From positions 1 to 64,000 of the forward strand of contig VXML01000051.1 of the NCBI GenBank assembly GCA_009841115.1: 64,000 nucleotides of DNA, written 5' to 3'. The DNA comes from Gemmatimonadota bacterium. GTDB lineage: Bacteria > Latescibacterota > UBA2968 > UBA8231. The notes below the pieces were generated by a model. That model did no database searches. It was not told the DNA's origin and saw only the letters and a list, made by a program, of their open reading frames with translations. Each line of letters opens with the position of its first letter. The stretch's first letter is position 1. A program made the translations under genes and the position numbers. Positions 34,244 to 43,242 of the stretch are shown here, one piece after another.

Positions 34244-35686
34244 ATGGAATCACTTATGCAGGGAAGCAGCAGATCGGTCATCGGTCTCAGCGTCGTCCTG
34301 CTGCTCTTGTTGAGCGGTTGCGGGGCCGCTTATTCGGGCTATGTGTCCCGTTCGCTCAACCAGCTAGAAAAGGGCAACTACGAAGCGGCCCTCGGCAAGC
34401 TGGAAAAACCCACCGGCAAGACCAACAAGCTGCTCTACCATTTGGAAAAGGGGCTGATTTTGCACTATCAAGGCCAATACGAGGCGTCTAACGTGGAGTT
34501 TGAACGGGCCGAGCGGCTGAGCGACCAGCTCTACACCCGTTCGGTCTCGCGCGAAATCGCGGCCCTGCTGTCCAATGATTCGATTGTCGCCTATCGAGGC
34601 GAGGAGTTCGAATTAGCCCTGATCCACTACTATCGCGCCATGAACTACGCCCGGCTGGGCGACCGGCAGGCGGCGTTAGTCGAGTGCCGCAAGGCCAACC
34701 TGAAACTCGAAAATTACGCGCAACAAGCTGAATACGAGCTCAGCTATAAAAACGATGCCTTTTTGCAGTACATGACTGGTCTCTTTTTTGAGGCCGAGGG
34801 CGAGTGGAACGATGCTTACATTTCCTACAAAGATGCTTTAAAGGGCTATCGCGCGTACGAAACGGCCTTTGATCTGCAAGCGCCCCGGATGCTGATAATT
34901 GACCTAGCGCGGCTGGCCAAACGGCTGGGATACGAAGACGAGGTCGCGGAATACACCGAGCGCTACCAGCTTGAGTTAGAGGAGATTCAGCCGACTTCCG
35001 GTGGCGAGTTGGTAGTCTTTGTCGAGAGCGGCTTTGTGCCCCGCAAGCATCAGGTCGAGTTCAGCGTGCCGATTCTAAAGGACGAAGGGAAGTGGGAGGT
35101 GTGGACGGTGTCGGAGCGGGCCGTCCATCGCTATCACCACCCATACGTCTATAAGCGCGGGCACGTAGATTACTGGCTTAGGGTGGCGCTGCCTGAATAC
35201 CGGGAGGTGCCGTCGCAGGTGGCTGGGGTGCGGTTGCGGGCTGGCGACCAGAGTGCGCTGGCGGCCACAGCCGAGGACTTGGACGCGATTGCCCAGCGGA
35301 CCTTTGCGCAGAAATTCGATACCATACTGTTGCGCGCCGTCGCCCGCAACTTGGCCAAGTACTTAGCGTCCAAGAGCATTGAAAAAGCCTTTGAGGACGA
35401 TGACGACGATGACGACGAGAATGACTGGGCCAAGGAGGGTCTGGGCAAAGCGCTAGGGGGTTTGGTCAACCTCTTCGGCGTGGCGACCGAGGCCGCTGAC
35501 ACGCGCGGCTGGCTGGCGCTACCGCACGCCATCCGCATCGCCCGGCTGGCAGTGACCCCAGGCACCGCCGCTCCGACCCTAGAGTTGCTCGACGACCGAG
35601 GACGGGTCCTATCTGTAGAGACGCTGCCCGAAGTGGCGGTGGCGGATGGAGAAAAGGTCTTCCTAAACTTTCGCACTTTTCGCTGA
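34244..35686 (+). CDS. COG3014-type TPR lipoprotein
   Basis: This is a 480-residue lipoprotein with lipobox LLSGC (Cys26). The start ATG at 34244 follows GAGGG, and a second ATG lies at 34256. The mature N-half is made of TPR helices (EKGNYEAALGKLEKP, GQYEASNVEFERAERL, FELALIHYYRAMNYARLG). The C-half is beta-rich with GGELVVFVESGFVPRKH, and a run of seven Asp interrupts a linker near residue 390. The set of this protein, an LpoB-like lipoprotein and small exported partners matches conserved envelope clusters in other Gram-negatives. Confidence 0.8.
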   Translation: MESLMQGSSRSVIGLSVVLLLLLSGCGAAYSGYVSRSLNQLEKGNYEAALGKLEKPTGKTNKLLYHLEKGLILHYQGQYEASNVEFERAERLSDQLYTRSVSREIAALLSNDSIVAYRGEEFELALIHYYRAMNYARLGDRQAALVECRKANLKLENYAQQAEYELSYKNDAFLQYMTGLFFEAEGEWNDAYISYKDALKGYRAYETAFDLQAPRMLIIDLARLAKRLGYEDEVAEYTERYQLELEEIQPTSGGELVVFVESGFVPRKHQVEFSVPILKDEGKWEVWTVSERAVHRYHHPYVYKRGHVDYWLRVALPEYREVPSQVAGVRLRAGDQSALAATAEDLDAIAQRTFAQKFDTILLRAVARNLAKYLASKSIEKAFEDDDDDDDENDWAKEGLGKALGGLVNLFGVATEAADTRGWLALPHAIRIARLAVTPGTAAPTLELLDDRGRVLSVETLPEVAVADGEKVFLNFRTFR

Positions 35687-35699
35687 GGAGCAAACAATC

Positions 35700-36539
35700 A
35701 TGTACGTCAAATTATGGATAGCCGCGCTGGCGGTGGCGCTGCCGGCCGCGGCGCAGCAGAGCACGTCGGCTGCCGATCAGGTGACAGACCCGCTGGAGGA
35801 AGGGGCAATCATCAATATCGTCGATTGGGACGGCGGCCAGCTACCCAAGCGCTACTACGAGCGCTCGGACCAACTGCCAATGAGCCTCGACGATGTGCGC
35901 AAGCTGAGCGCCAACAAGTTCAATACCGATGCGATCGTCAAAATGCTCGAAGAGCGGCGCTGCGTCTGCGACGCCTCGGTAGATGCCTTGGTGGAATTGA
36001 AGCAAGCCGGCGTCGCCGAGCAGGTAATCCAGGCGGTATCACTCCACGCGCTGCCGCCCAACCGCTCGTTCGGGCTGACGATCGCCCTCGACTTCGAGGG
36101 CTTGGGCGGCAAGGCAACCGTATCGACGCAGGCGCGCAAGGGCTATCTCTACTTGATCGTGCCCGACGGCGACAAGGAGCGGGTCTTTATCGGCAACTTG
36201 CAGGCGATCCTCGCCGGCCGCTGGCAGCGCGATGCGCTGATCGACAACACCGATCTGCTGCTGCCCAAAAAGGTGCGGCGCGTGACCTTTGCCTCCGAGG
36301 TGCCGCTCAAGACCTATGGCCGCAAAAAGGCCCTAGTTTTTACCTCGACCAAACCGGATATCTACACTTCGGCCGATATTCCCGAGGCGGACCGGGCAGG
36401 GGTGCAGGAGTTCGAGTTCGAGTATCCAGCCGCGTCGCTGGAGCGCCAATGCAACCTACAGGTGCTCTACCGGCAGGACGCGATGCTGGCCAACCGCTGG
36501 CACTTAGTGCGCACCCATTTCCAGTGCGAATGGGATTGA
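35700..36539 (+). CDS. exported protein of unknown function in LpoB cluster
   Basis: This 279-residue protein has a signal peptide (WIAALAVALPAAAQQ). The next 100 residues include SLDDVRKLSANKFNTDAIVK and a Cys pair (RRCVCDAS). A beta-rich C-terminal half contains GLTIALDFEGLGGKA and YLYLIVPDGDKERVF. I do not recognise the family. It sits 13 bases after the COG3014 gene and 12 before the LpoB-like gene, so it is almost certainly co-transcribed and periplasmic. Confidence 0.7.
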   Translation: MYVKLWIAALAVALPAAAQQSTSAADQVTDPLEEGAIINIVDWDGGQLPKRYYERSDQLPMSLDDVRKLSANKFNTDAIVKMLEERRCVCDASVDALVELKQAGVAEQVIQAVSLHALPPNRSFGLTIALDFEGLGGKATVSTQARKGYLYLIVPDGDKERVFIGNLQAILAGRWQRDALIDNTDLLLPKKVRRVTFASEVPLKTYGRKKALVFTSTKPDIYTSADIPEADRAGVQEFEFEYPAASLERQCNLQVLYRQDAMLANRWHLVRTHFQCEWD

Positions 36540-36551
36540 AAGGAGCTTACG

Positions 36552-37148
36552 ATGAGACGCTATGTTTTCGCGGCAATCGCCTTGGCTGTGGGGCTCGCGG
36601 CCTGTGGCGGCCCGAGGGCCTTTACCAAAGGCGAGTACGGAGATCCAGAAGCGATCTCCATGCTCGACGACAAGTGGAACCAGAACGACATGCAGCTAGT
36701 CGCCAAGAAGATAATCAACTCGATGGAGGTCTGGTCAGATGCCCGGGCGATGGCTGAGAAGCCGGTTGTCATCTTGGAGATGCCGCGCAACAAGACCACC
36801 GAGCACATCGACATGCAGGCGCTGTACGACCACGTCAAGACCGCGCTCATCCAGAGTGGGCAGTTTACGTTCCTCGACAAGGCCGCGCGGCAAGAGATCG
36901 CCCAAGAGTACGAGTATCAAGAGTCGGGCTACGTGCGTCCAGACGAGGCTCAGGGACCGGGCAACCAGCGCGGTGCGCGTTTCTTGCTCGGCGGGGTCAT
37001 CACCTCGACTATACAGCAGGTGGGCAAAGACAAGGTCGTTTACTACAAGGCGACCTTTGAGCTGACCGACATCTCGACCACTGAGATCGTCTGGACCGAC
37101 CAGAAAGAAATCACCAAGCACTTCCAGAAAAGGAGCATCGGCTTCTAG
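36552..37148 (+). CDS. LpoB-like lipoprotein (penicillin-binding protein activator family)
   Basis: This 198-residue lipoprotein has lipobox VGLAACGG, then ISMLDDKWNQNDMQLVAKKI and EKPVVILEMPRNKTTEHIDM, with GARFLLGGVI and TDISTTEIVWTDQKEI near the end. This order matches the COG3417 LpoB family, whose E. coli member activates PBP1b from the outer membrane. No PBP gene lies nearby, so the partner is unknown. AAAGGAG precedes the ATG. Confidence 0.85.
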   Translation: MRRYVFAAIALAVGLAACGGPRAFTKGEYGDPEAISMLDDKWNQNDMQLVAKKIINSMEVWSDARAMAEKPVVILEMPRNKTTEHIDMQALYDHVKTALIQSGQFTFLDKAARQEIAQEYEYQESGYVRPDEAQGPGNQRGARFLLGGVITSTIQQVGKDKVVYYKATFELTDISTTEIVWTDQKEITKHFQKRSIGF

Positions 37149-37165
37149 GGAAAGGAGCACGGAGC

Positions 37166-37702
37166 ATGAGACGCATTGCACTGATTGCCCTGCTAGCGCT
37201 GGCCGTTGGGGCGCAGGCTGCGACGCCGGGGCGCACTGACGGACCCGAAGGCAGCGAATACGGCAAGGGCGGCTACCACTACAAGGCCCAGTACGGCCGC
37301 TTCTACACCGAGGGTTTTTTGGGAGCGGCGATGATGGAGAGCAAAGCCGAGGACACTGAGACCAACCTCATTACGGGGCTTAATGCGGGCTACATGGTCG
37401 AGGAATGGCTGGCCTTTCAGGTGGGATTCGCCCGCATCTTGGAGCAAAACATCAACCTCTATGCCGGCGGAGTGCGCTCGGCTTACGTCAGTCGGCCGTT
37501 CAACTACTACTTTTCGCTCGACGCCGAACTGTACTCACCCGAGATCGGAGACACGCGCTTCGGAATCGTCCCGGGCGTTGGGGCCGAGGTGATTCTCAGC
37601 GACCGTGTGCGGGCGGGCTTGCGCTTCCAGCGCGACTTTATCTTTGCCGACGACATGATTCACATCAACCGCGTTACGGCGAAGATACAGGTGGATTTTT
37701 AG
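37166..37702 (+). CDS. small outer-membrane beta-barrel protein
   Basis: This 178-residue protein has a signal peptide (ALIALLALAVGAQAA) followed by alternating strands such as FYTEGFLGAAMMESKA, GLNAGYMVEEWLAFQVGFA and FNYYFSLDAELYSP. It ends AKIQVDF, the terminal Phe of outer-membrane barrels. About eight strands would fit. It is the last gene of the COG3014-LpoB operon and is followed by a stem-loop. Confidence 0.8.
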   Translation: MRRIALIALLALAVGAQAATPGRTDGPEGSEYGKGGYHYKAQYGRFYTEGFLGAAMMESKAEDTETNLITGLNAGYMVEEWLAFQVGFARILEQNINLYAGGVRSAYVSRPFNYYFSLDAELYSPEIGDTRFGIVPGVGAEVILSDRVRAGLRFQRDFIFADDMIHINRVTAKIQVDF

Positions 37703-37722
37703 GGAGTTTCGCGATGGTGTAC

Positions 37723-37758
37723 AAAAGGGCTGGTTTCCGTTGCGAAGCCAGTCCTTTT
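37723..37758. terminator. bidirectional stem-loop terminator
   Basis: AAAAGGGCTGG (37723-37733) pairs with CCAGTCCTTTT (37748-37758), with one G-T pair. A-runs and T-runs flank the stem on both strands. It lies between the barrel gene stop (37702) and the convergent hydrolase stop (37769), so it can serve both. Confidence 0.75.
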
Positions 37759-37768
37759 GCATCGCAGA

Positions 37769-38671
37769 TCACGCCAGATGCTCTGTCCGCAGTTGCCGCG
37801 ACCAATCGAAGTACTCGTCCAGCCGCACTAACTCGAATTCATCGATGATATCGGCTGCGGTGCGCTCTGCGGTCTCGCTGTAGATCACCGAAGTGCCCAC
37901 CTGCCCGGTCGTGACAATGCGCACGGCCTCGCCGTATTGACGATGGATATCGTCGTACTTGGCCTGGTTCTTGTCGAGATGCACCACCTCGTAGTCCAGA
38001 TTGATGCGCGCCGTGGCCCAGCTTTGGTAGTTATTGCTTTGGGCCAAGGTAGTCCCCTGTGGGTCGATAATGGTGCAGGGCGTCCCCTTGTACACCGAAC
38101 CAATGAAAAATGCCTGCACATCCAAAGCCCAAAAGTTCTGCACTAGCCCGCCGTGGTACATGGAACTGAAAAGCAGCAATTTCGGCTTGAGCTTTTTGTA
38201 CTGGGCACGCAATTCCCCGAAGTTTAGATCAAAACAAATCACCCCACCCACCGGCCCGAATTCAGTCTGGATTAGGGACGCGCTTGGCCCCGGACGAGTG
38301 CCGTGGTCAAATTCTGGGTACACGGGGATGTATTTGCGGTAGATACCGGCCAATTTCCCCTGTCGGTCGAGCAGTCCGAGGACGTTGAAGACCGCTCCGC
38401 TCTTGCGCTCCTTTTGATGCACCGGCACGGTGATATAGCAGCTATACTCCCGGGCTAAGCCGGCCAGTAGCTGAGTCGTCGGCCCCTCTGGCACTTCTTC
38501 GTCGCAGTTTCGGCAGATGGTTTCGGGCAGGACGATCAGATCGGCCCTAGTAGCTCGGGCGACTCGGCCCACTAAGTCCTTTAGGTCCTTGTGGGTTTGC
38601 TCCATCACTTCTTGGTCCGTCCCGCTGATCGGGGCGTAGGAAACGCTCGATACGACGATGTGATTGCTCAT
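37769..38671 (-). CDS. carbon-nitrogen hydrolase (nitrilase superfamily)
   Basis: This 300-residue amidase- or nitrilase-type enzyme has the catalytic triad visible as Glu in LIVLPETICRN, Lys in GIYRKYIPVYPEFD and Cys in GGVICFDLNFGELRAQ. SSMYHGGLVQNFWAL and the C-terminal region fit the family. The substrate is unknown. The start ATG at 38671 has AAAAGGA upstream. It appears monocistronic. Confidence 0.88.
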   Translation of the reverse strand: MSNHIVVSSVSYAPISGTDQEVMEQTHKDLKDLVGRVARATRADLIVLPETICRNCDEEVPEGPTTQLLAGLAREYSCYITVPVHQKERKSGAVFNVLGLLDRQGKLAGIYRKYIPVYPEFDHGTRPGPSASLIQTEFGPVGGVICFDLNFGELRAQYKKLKPKLLLFSSMYHGGLVQNFWALDVQAFFIGSVYKGTPCTIIDPQGTTLAQSNNYQSWATARINLDYEVVHLDKNQAKYDDIHRQYGEAVRIVTTGQVGTSVIYSETAERTAADIIDEFELVRLDEYFDWSRQLRTEHLA

Positions 38672-38788
38672 GGGATTTTTCCTTTTGCAAAGTGAAACCA
38701 CGGTCCGCTCGATATACTATTGTTACCTACGAGTACTATGTTTATGCTGTAAAAGCAAGACCTTGTCCGCACTCGCCTCTCGACACCT

Positions 38789-39466
38789 GTGAGCACTTCT
38801 CCAACTCCTTTGCGCGCCGTCGTCTTCGACATGGACGGCCTCATGCTCGACACCGAGCCTTTGTATCAGGCTGCTTGGCAACGCGCCGCCGCGATATTGG
38901 GCTACGAGTTGGACGACGAGTTCTATCTGACCTTGATTGGCACTCCCACCAAGGACGCCCTAAAAAAGGTAGGTGCCTACTTTGGCCCCGCTTTTCCCTT
39001 ACAGCGCTTTACCAAATTGGGTGCAGACCAGTGGTACCGGCAAGTGGAGGAACACGGCATTGATACCAAGCCCGGCCTGCTACCTTTGCTCGACCAACTT
39101 GAGGCGGCGGCCGTCCCCAGAGCAGTGGCTACTTCTTCCAGCGCCAAGCAGGCCGCGGAGACCTTGGAGGCGAGCGGTTTGGCGGGCCGCTTTGCCCATA
39201 TCGTCACTAGCGACCAAGTCGCTCGCGGCAAGCCAGCCCCGGATCTCTACTTAGAGGCAGCCCGTCGCTTGGAATTGCCCCCGACTGCTTGCATCGCCTT
39301 AGAGGATTCAGAAGCCGGGGTCCAATCGGCTCACACCGCGGGAATGACCGTGATCATGGTGCCCGACCTCAAGAAACCTTCACCCCAAGCCGAGTCCCAA
39401 GCGTACAAAATCCTATCCTCGTTGCATCAGGCAGCTCCTTTGATTGCCGACTTGCTGGCGCACTAA
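38789..39466 (+). CDS. HAD-superfamily phosphatase (beta-phosphoglucomutase-like)
   Basis: This 225-residue enzyme has motif I AVVFDMDGLMLDTEPLYQ (nucleophile and acid Asp), motif II VATSSS, the Lys in ARGKPAPDLYLEAA, and motif IV LEDSEAGVQSAHTAGM. A four-helix cap lies between motifs I and II, as in subfamily IA/beta-PGM-like phosphatases. The start is GTG at 38789. It ends 4 bases inside the convergent AAC(3)-like gene. Confidence 0.92.
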   Translation: MSTSPTPLRAVVFDMDGLMLDTEPLYQAAWQRAAAILGYELDDEFYLTLIGTPTKDALKKVGAYFGPAFPLQRFTKLGADQWYRQVEEHGIDTKPGLLPLLDQLEAAAVPRAVATSSSAKQAAETLEASGLAGRFAHIVTSDQVARGKPAPDLYLEAARRLELPPTACIALEDSEAGVQSAHTAGMTVIMVPDLKKPSPQAESQAYKILSSLHQAAPLIADLLAH

Positions 39467-40287
39467 TTCGACCTATTCTCTTCGAGCCAACCGACAGTAA
39501 AGTCCACGACGTCTCGTTGTGGCATGAGTTGGCAATCGGCAAGACCAACTCGGCCACGACGGACAACGTGGCCCGCGTCCGCTCGCAGAAAGTCCTCGCC
39601 GATGCGATCAAAATCTGAACTGTCGATGTCAACATCTTCAAAGGTGGCCCATCTCCGCGAATCCGAAGTAGAGATTGGCGCGCCCTGCTGGATGACGCGT
39701 TTGGTTGGAAAAGTCGCCCGATGTTCCGCAAGGTGCATGGACGTATTATTGCCGTGATCCACACCGAGAAGAAGGATAAAACCGCGCAGGTCGTAGATTC
39801 TCGCAAGCGGCGAATGCTCGCCCAGACCAAAGGCCAATGCGTGATTATTGATGATGCGCGACGCTTGGGGTCCACATGCACAAAACGAGACCTGCGGATG
39901 TGTGCTGCGGCGAACGCCTCTTTGCTTACGGAATGTCTCTGCGATAATGCCCATAGAACGAGTGGGGGTAAGCACTGGATCGTAGGCTGGCATGTTATCG
40001 CGTATTACCGACCACCACGACTCGGGGACGGGCGGACTTTCCCAGCCGCTCGGTTCGGTCAGGTCGGGCGAGTGGGTGGGCATCACAAGCGTTCCAGTCG
40101 GGCCCAAGGATTTCTGCAAGGCCGCGATAACCGCCACAGCTCCTCCACACACCCATCCCATCGCACTCAAGGACGAATGCACCAATACGACCATCCCCGG
40201 TTTGACGCCAAGTGCATGGAGGTCAGCTTGTAACGATTCGACTGTGGCGGGAACTTCTGTTTTTTCAACAATCTCTTTTTCACTCAT
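39463..40287 (-). CDS. AAC(3)-type N-acetyltransferase
   Basis: This 274-residue protein is of the aminoglycoside 3-N-acetyltransferase/YokD fold. Its motifs are GMVVLVHSSLSAMGWVCGGA, GTLVMPTHSPDLTEP, DPVLTPTRSMGIIAETFRK, RRSTHPQVSFCACGP and GFILLLGVDHGNNTSMHLAE with the catalytic His. Such proteins acetylate amines with acetyl-CoA, and many are not resistance enzymes. It is last in a tight operon, overlapping the aminotransferase gene by 8 bases, which suggests a role in that pathway rather than stand-alone resistance. Confidence 0.88.
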   Translation of the reverse strand: MSEKEIVEKTEVPATVESLQADLHALGVKPGMVVLVHSSLSAMGWVCGGAVAVIAALQKSLGPTGTLVMPTHSPDLTEPSGWESPPVPESWWSVIRDNMPAYDPVLTPTRSMGIIAETFRKQRGVRRSTHPQVSFCACGPQASRIINNHALAFGLGEHSPLARIYDLRGFILLLGVDHGNNTSMHLAEHRATFPTKRVIQQGAPISTSDSRRWATFEDVDIDSSDFDRIGEDFLRADAGHVVRRGRVGLADCQLMPQRDVVDFTVGWLEENRSN

Positions 40288-41503
40288 TTCTCAGTTCCTG
40301 CAAAGCATCTATCAGTCGATCTACATGATCAAAGCCATTGCAAATGTGGGTAGAAACGCGCATCCAGTGTCCATCGTCGCTTTTTGCCGTCGGCACAGTG
40401 ATTCGATATCGCTTATAAAGATCTAGATCGTCGAATCCAGAAAGGTGGAAGGCTGAGATGGAGCCGGATAGGGCGGGTGCGGAGGGCGTGAGTTGTTTTG
40501 CCCAGCCAGTTGCAGCCAAGCGATCCCGCAGATAGGCCGCTAACTGGCGACCCCGTTGCCGAATCCGATCTTTGCCAATCGCCTCTTGAAATTCAATCGC
40601 CGTGCCTACGGCGGCAAAACAGGCTTGGTCCCGGGTCCCCCAGTTTTCAATGCCCCACATAAATGGGCGGTCATTGATCCGCAGAATGCCATCTGCTCCT
40701 CTTTTCGCGCCTTCTCGGCTGTATCCCCAACTTACAACAACGTGATTGAGCTGCTCTTGTCCCGCAGGCGAAGCGTAAAGAAATCCAGTGCCTTTGGGCG
40801 CACACAGCCATTTGTGACAGTTGCCGCCGTAAAAGTCGCAGCCGAGATCCAGCAGGTCCAGTGGGATCATGCCCGGAGCGTGTGCGCCATCTGCTACAAT
40901 CAGCGCTCCGCGGTCGTGTGCCAGTTGGGCGAGGGCTTTTATGGGAGTAATTAGGCCCGTACCAGTGGTGATATGGCTGCATAAGACCAGTCTAGTGCGG
41001 TCTGTAAATTCACGGTCAAAAGCGTTTAGGATATCTTCGGGGCGTTCGGGAAGAATGGGGATTTGGGCGCGTTTGACCACTACACCGCGGCGACGTTCGG
41101 CCAGATGCAGGCAGTTGTCAATAGCGCCGTATTCTTGGTTTGACGCGAGGATTTCGTCGCCCGGACGCCAATCCAGTCCGTGTACTGCCATATTGATGGC
41201 CATAGTAACATTGGCAGCAAAGGCAATATCCTCTGCTGGCGCGTTGATAAAGGCACCCAGACGAGCGCGAGCGTCATCTACAACACTGGAATATTTTCCC
41301 CGATGCCGGGAGGGGCTGCGTTCAACATCTTCTAGGATTTCCAGCATTTTCTCGAATACGGGCTTGGGCTGCGAACCAAAAGAGCCGGTATTGAGATAGA
41401 TTTCATCCGGCGCGATCATGTACTGGTTGCGAATCGACTGCCAGTAGGCTTCTTCTTTCGCCGAAGTTGGCCAAGTGGCGCAGAGATGGGTCAAGGGTTC
41501 CAT
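40280..41503 (-). CDS. class V aminotransferase family protein (isopenicillin N epimerase-like)
   Basis: This 407-residue PLP enzyme has EIYLNTGSFGSQPKPV at the start, VTMAINMAVHGLDWRPGDE, Asp205 in VADGAHAPGMIPLDL for the pyridine nitrogen, and Schiff-base Lys231 in GGNCHKWLCAPKGTGFLY. This is the pattern of the isopenicillin-N-epimerase/cysteine-desulfurase-like group, which catalyses epimerisation, lyase or desulfurase chemistry. It lies 9 bases after the metallo-hydrolase gene and overlaps the acetyltransferase gene. Confidence 0.9.
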   Translation of the reverse strand: MEPLTHLCATWPTSAKEEAYWQSIRNQYMIAPDEIYLNTGSFGSQPKPVFEKMLEILEDVERSPSRHRGKYSSVVDDARARLGAFINAPAEDIAFAANVTMAINMAVHGLDWRPGDEILASNQEYGAIDNCLHLAERRRGVVVKRAQIPILPERPEDILNAFDREFTDRTRLVLCSHITTGTGLITPIKALAQLAHDRGALIVADGAHAPGMIPLDLLDLGCDFYGGNCHKWLCAPKGTGFLYASPAGQEQLNHVVVSWGYSREGAKRGADGILRINDRPFMWGIENWGTRDQACFAAVGTAIEFQEAIGKDRIRQRGRQLAAYLRDRLAATGWAKQLTPSAPALSGSISAFHLSGFDDLDLYKRYRITVPTAKSDDGHWMRVSTHICNGFDHVDRLIDALQELRNE

Positions 41504-41512
41504 TTTCCTCTA

Positions 41513-42379
41513 TCAAGCGTCGAATGACAGCGATAATCCGTCAAATGCTATCCTGTAGCCATGTGCTGCGGCATACTCGTCCAGTTCGTTGTGCTCTAGG
41601 CATCCTTCATGTGAGATGTGAGTCGCATAGGCCGTCGCGTTGTCCTTGAGAAGACCGCTGCGCCGAAATCGATCGACGTGACCTATGACGTCAACGGACG
41701 CCAGATGATCGGGCGGACTAGCGTCAAAGCCAATGCCGTACGTGTGATCGAGGACGAGCAAATCGAACTGCGTGCCTGCAAGCAGAAGATGTTCCCATAC
41801 CTGCTCTGATAGAACCGAGGTATCAGTGCCGTAAAATATGGCGTGTTGGCCTTGCTCGATTGCATAGAGCAGACATCCCTTTTCGGTGCCGTGGTTCGCG
41901 GGATACCCTGTGAAGCGATAATCACCGATGACTTGAGTTTTGAACGGCTCGACGGTCAGCAGACTAATCTTCAGGGCGCGCTGTGTGTCTTGAGCGAAAA
42001 TACTTCCGTATTCGCATCTTCCGCCCAAAACCTCATCAATAGACCTCAGCACATCGATTGAACCTGCTAGCAACATTTCCTGAGCGACGACCGTTGCGTA
42101 TTCCTCGTGTCTCGACATGAGAAACTCGGGGTCAAAGTGGTCTGCGTGGGCGTGTGTCAATAGGCAGATACTAATGCCAGTTAGAGAAACGTCGTGGGCA
42201 AATGACGCGGTCGCTATGTCTGGACCAATATCCACAAGCAGATCATCGTTGATTGCGATGGACGACCGCTTGCGAAGGTTCTTGCCAGCGGCCCGCCTCG
42301 CGTCTGAGCACGCCTGACATACGCAGAAAGGTATTGGCATCGACGGCGCGGCTGATGTTCCGAGAAACGTCACTTGCAA
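41513..42379 (-). CDS. MBL-fold metallo-hydrolase (PhnP-like)
   Basis: This 288-residue enzyme has VTFLGTSAAPSMPIPFCVCQ at the N-terminus, including Cys residues near 19-24 reminiscent of the PhnP structural zinc site. The metal motif is THAHADHFDPEF (76-81). The second-shell NHGTEKGCLLY, DTSVLSE and ATHISHEGCLE supply further metal ligands. PhnP cleaves cyclic phosphodiesters, but other members act on varied esters. It sits 3 bases after the methyltransferase gene. Confidence 0.88.
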   Translation of the reverse strand: MQVTFLGTSAAPSMPIPFCVCQACSDARRAAGKNLRKRSSIAINDDLLVDIGPDIATASFAHDVSLTGISICLLTHAHADHFDPEFLMSRHEEYATVVAQEMLLAGSIDVLRSIDEVLGGRCEYGSIFAQDTQRALKISLLTVEPFKTQVIGDYRFTGYPANHGTEKGCLLYAIEQGQHAIFYGTDTSVLSEQVWEHLLLAGTQFDLLVLDHTYGIGFDASPPDHLASVDVIGHVDRFRRSGLLKDNATAYATHISHEGCLEHNELDEYAAAHGYRIAFDGLSLSFDA

Positions 42380-42382
42380 GGC

Positions 42383-43144
42383 TTAGCCGGTCTCCGTCAC
42401 GGTGCAGAAGCAAAGCTGATGCCTAGAGTCCGGCCCAAAGGCGTCTCGGTCCCAGCTCCCGAACTTCTCCTTGATCCTTATCCCATTGTACTTTAGCAGG
42501 GCTTCCAGTTCCTGCGGGAAATACATCCTGAGATTCAGACCGCCAACGATCTCATCAGAGTCCCCTCTGTAGTGTACCATACGCGCGATCTGGGTGTCTG
42601 CTTCATACCTATATGACTGCGTCACTTGCACCTCTTGTCCAGTTTTATCGTCTGTGTAGCGAGAGAATGGATACCGTCTGCTTGGGTCGCGATTGAGGAT
42701 CTCCAGCCCAGGGACAAAGACGTCCAAAATGAAGTGACCACCCGGAGCGAGATGACGCTTAACGCAGCGAATGCACTCCTCGAAATCCGCTAGGTCGTGC
42801 AGATGCCATAGTGCGTTGCTTAGCAGTAAGATTGACCCATACTGCCTACCGGTGTCAAAGCGGCGTATATCGTCGTGGATCCAGTTGATCTTCACTTGTC
42901 TGCCGTCGGCCTTCGACCTAGCAAGGCTAAGCATCGGCTCCGAGTAGTCGATCCCAGTGACCTCAAGGCCGTGCTCTGCCAAAGGGATCGCTATCCGGCC
43001 TGTTCCACAGGCCAGCTCCAGGACCTTTTCGCGGGAGGCGAGCTCAGTTAGAAACCAATTTGGAAGCGTAGCATACGCGCCGTAGTACTGGTCGTATTTG
43101 GCTGAGGCCAGATAGTCTGCGTCGATTGATTCTTCTTTTTTCAT
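42383..43144 (-). CDS. class I SAM-dependent methyltransferase
   Basis: This 253-residue protein has motif I VLELACGTGRIAIPLAEHG, motif II VTGIDYSEPMLSLARS, and INWIHDDIRRFD before LLLSNALWHLHD. Motif I's D/E-x-A-C-G-T-G is characteristic of small-molecule methylases. It is the first gene of the operon methyltransferase, metallo-hydrolase, aminotransferase, AAC(3). The substrate is unknown. Gaps to the next gene are only 3 bases. Confidence 0.9.
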   Translation of the reverse strand: MKKEESIDADYLASAKYDQYYGAYATLPNWFLTELASREKVLELACGTGRIAIPLAEHGLEVTGIDYSEPMLSLARSKADGRQVKINWIHDDIRRFDTGRQYGSILLLSNALWHLHDLADFEECIRCVKRHLAPGGHFILDVFVPGLEILNRDPSRRYPFSRYTDDKTGQEVQVTQSYRYEADTQIARMVHYRGDSDEIVGGLNLRMYFPQELEALLKYNGIRIKEKFGSWDRDAFGPDSRHQLCFCTVTETG

Positions 43145-43242
43145 TTTAGATATCGTTGTGCCGGTTTATTTGACTGTGACCAAGTCGCCATTTTTGCCTC
43201 TTACAGCAGTGGAAAGGCAACAGGGTGATACCATCCAGCGAG

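Noticed and set aside
35395-35424. Run of Asp codons (GAC/GAT repeat) in the COG3014-type gene considered as a phase-variable repeat
   Set aside because: The unit is an in-frame triplet, so slippage would only alter linker length and would not switch the gene off.
39463-40287. AAC(3)-type gene considered as a true aminoglycoside resistance gene
   Set aside because: It is embedded in a tight operon with biosynthetic-type genes, and many family members do not act on aminoglycosides. Only the fold is claimed.
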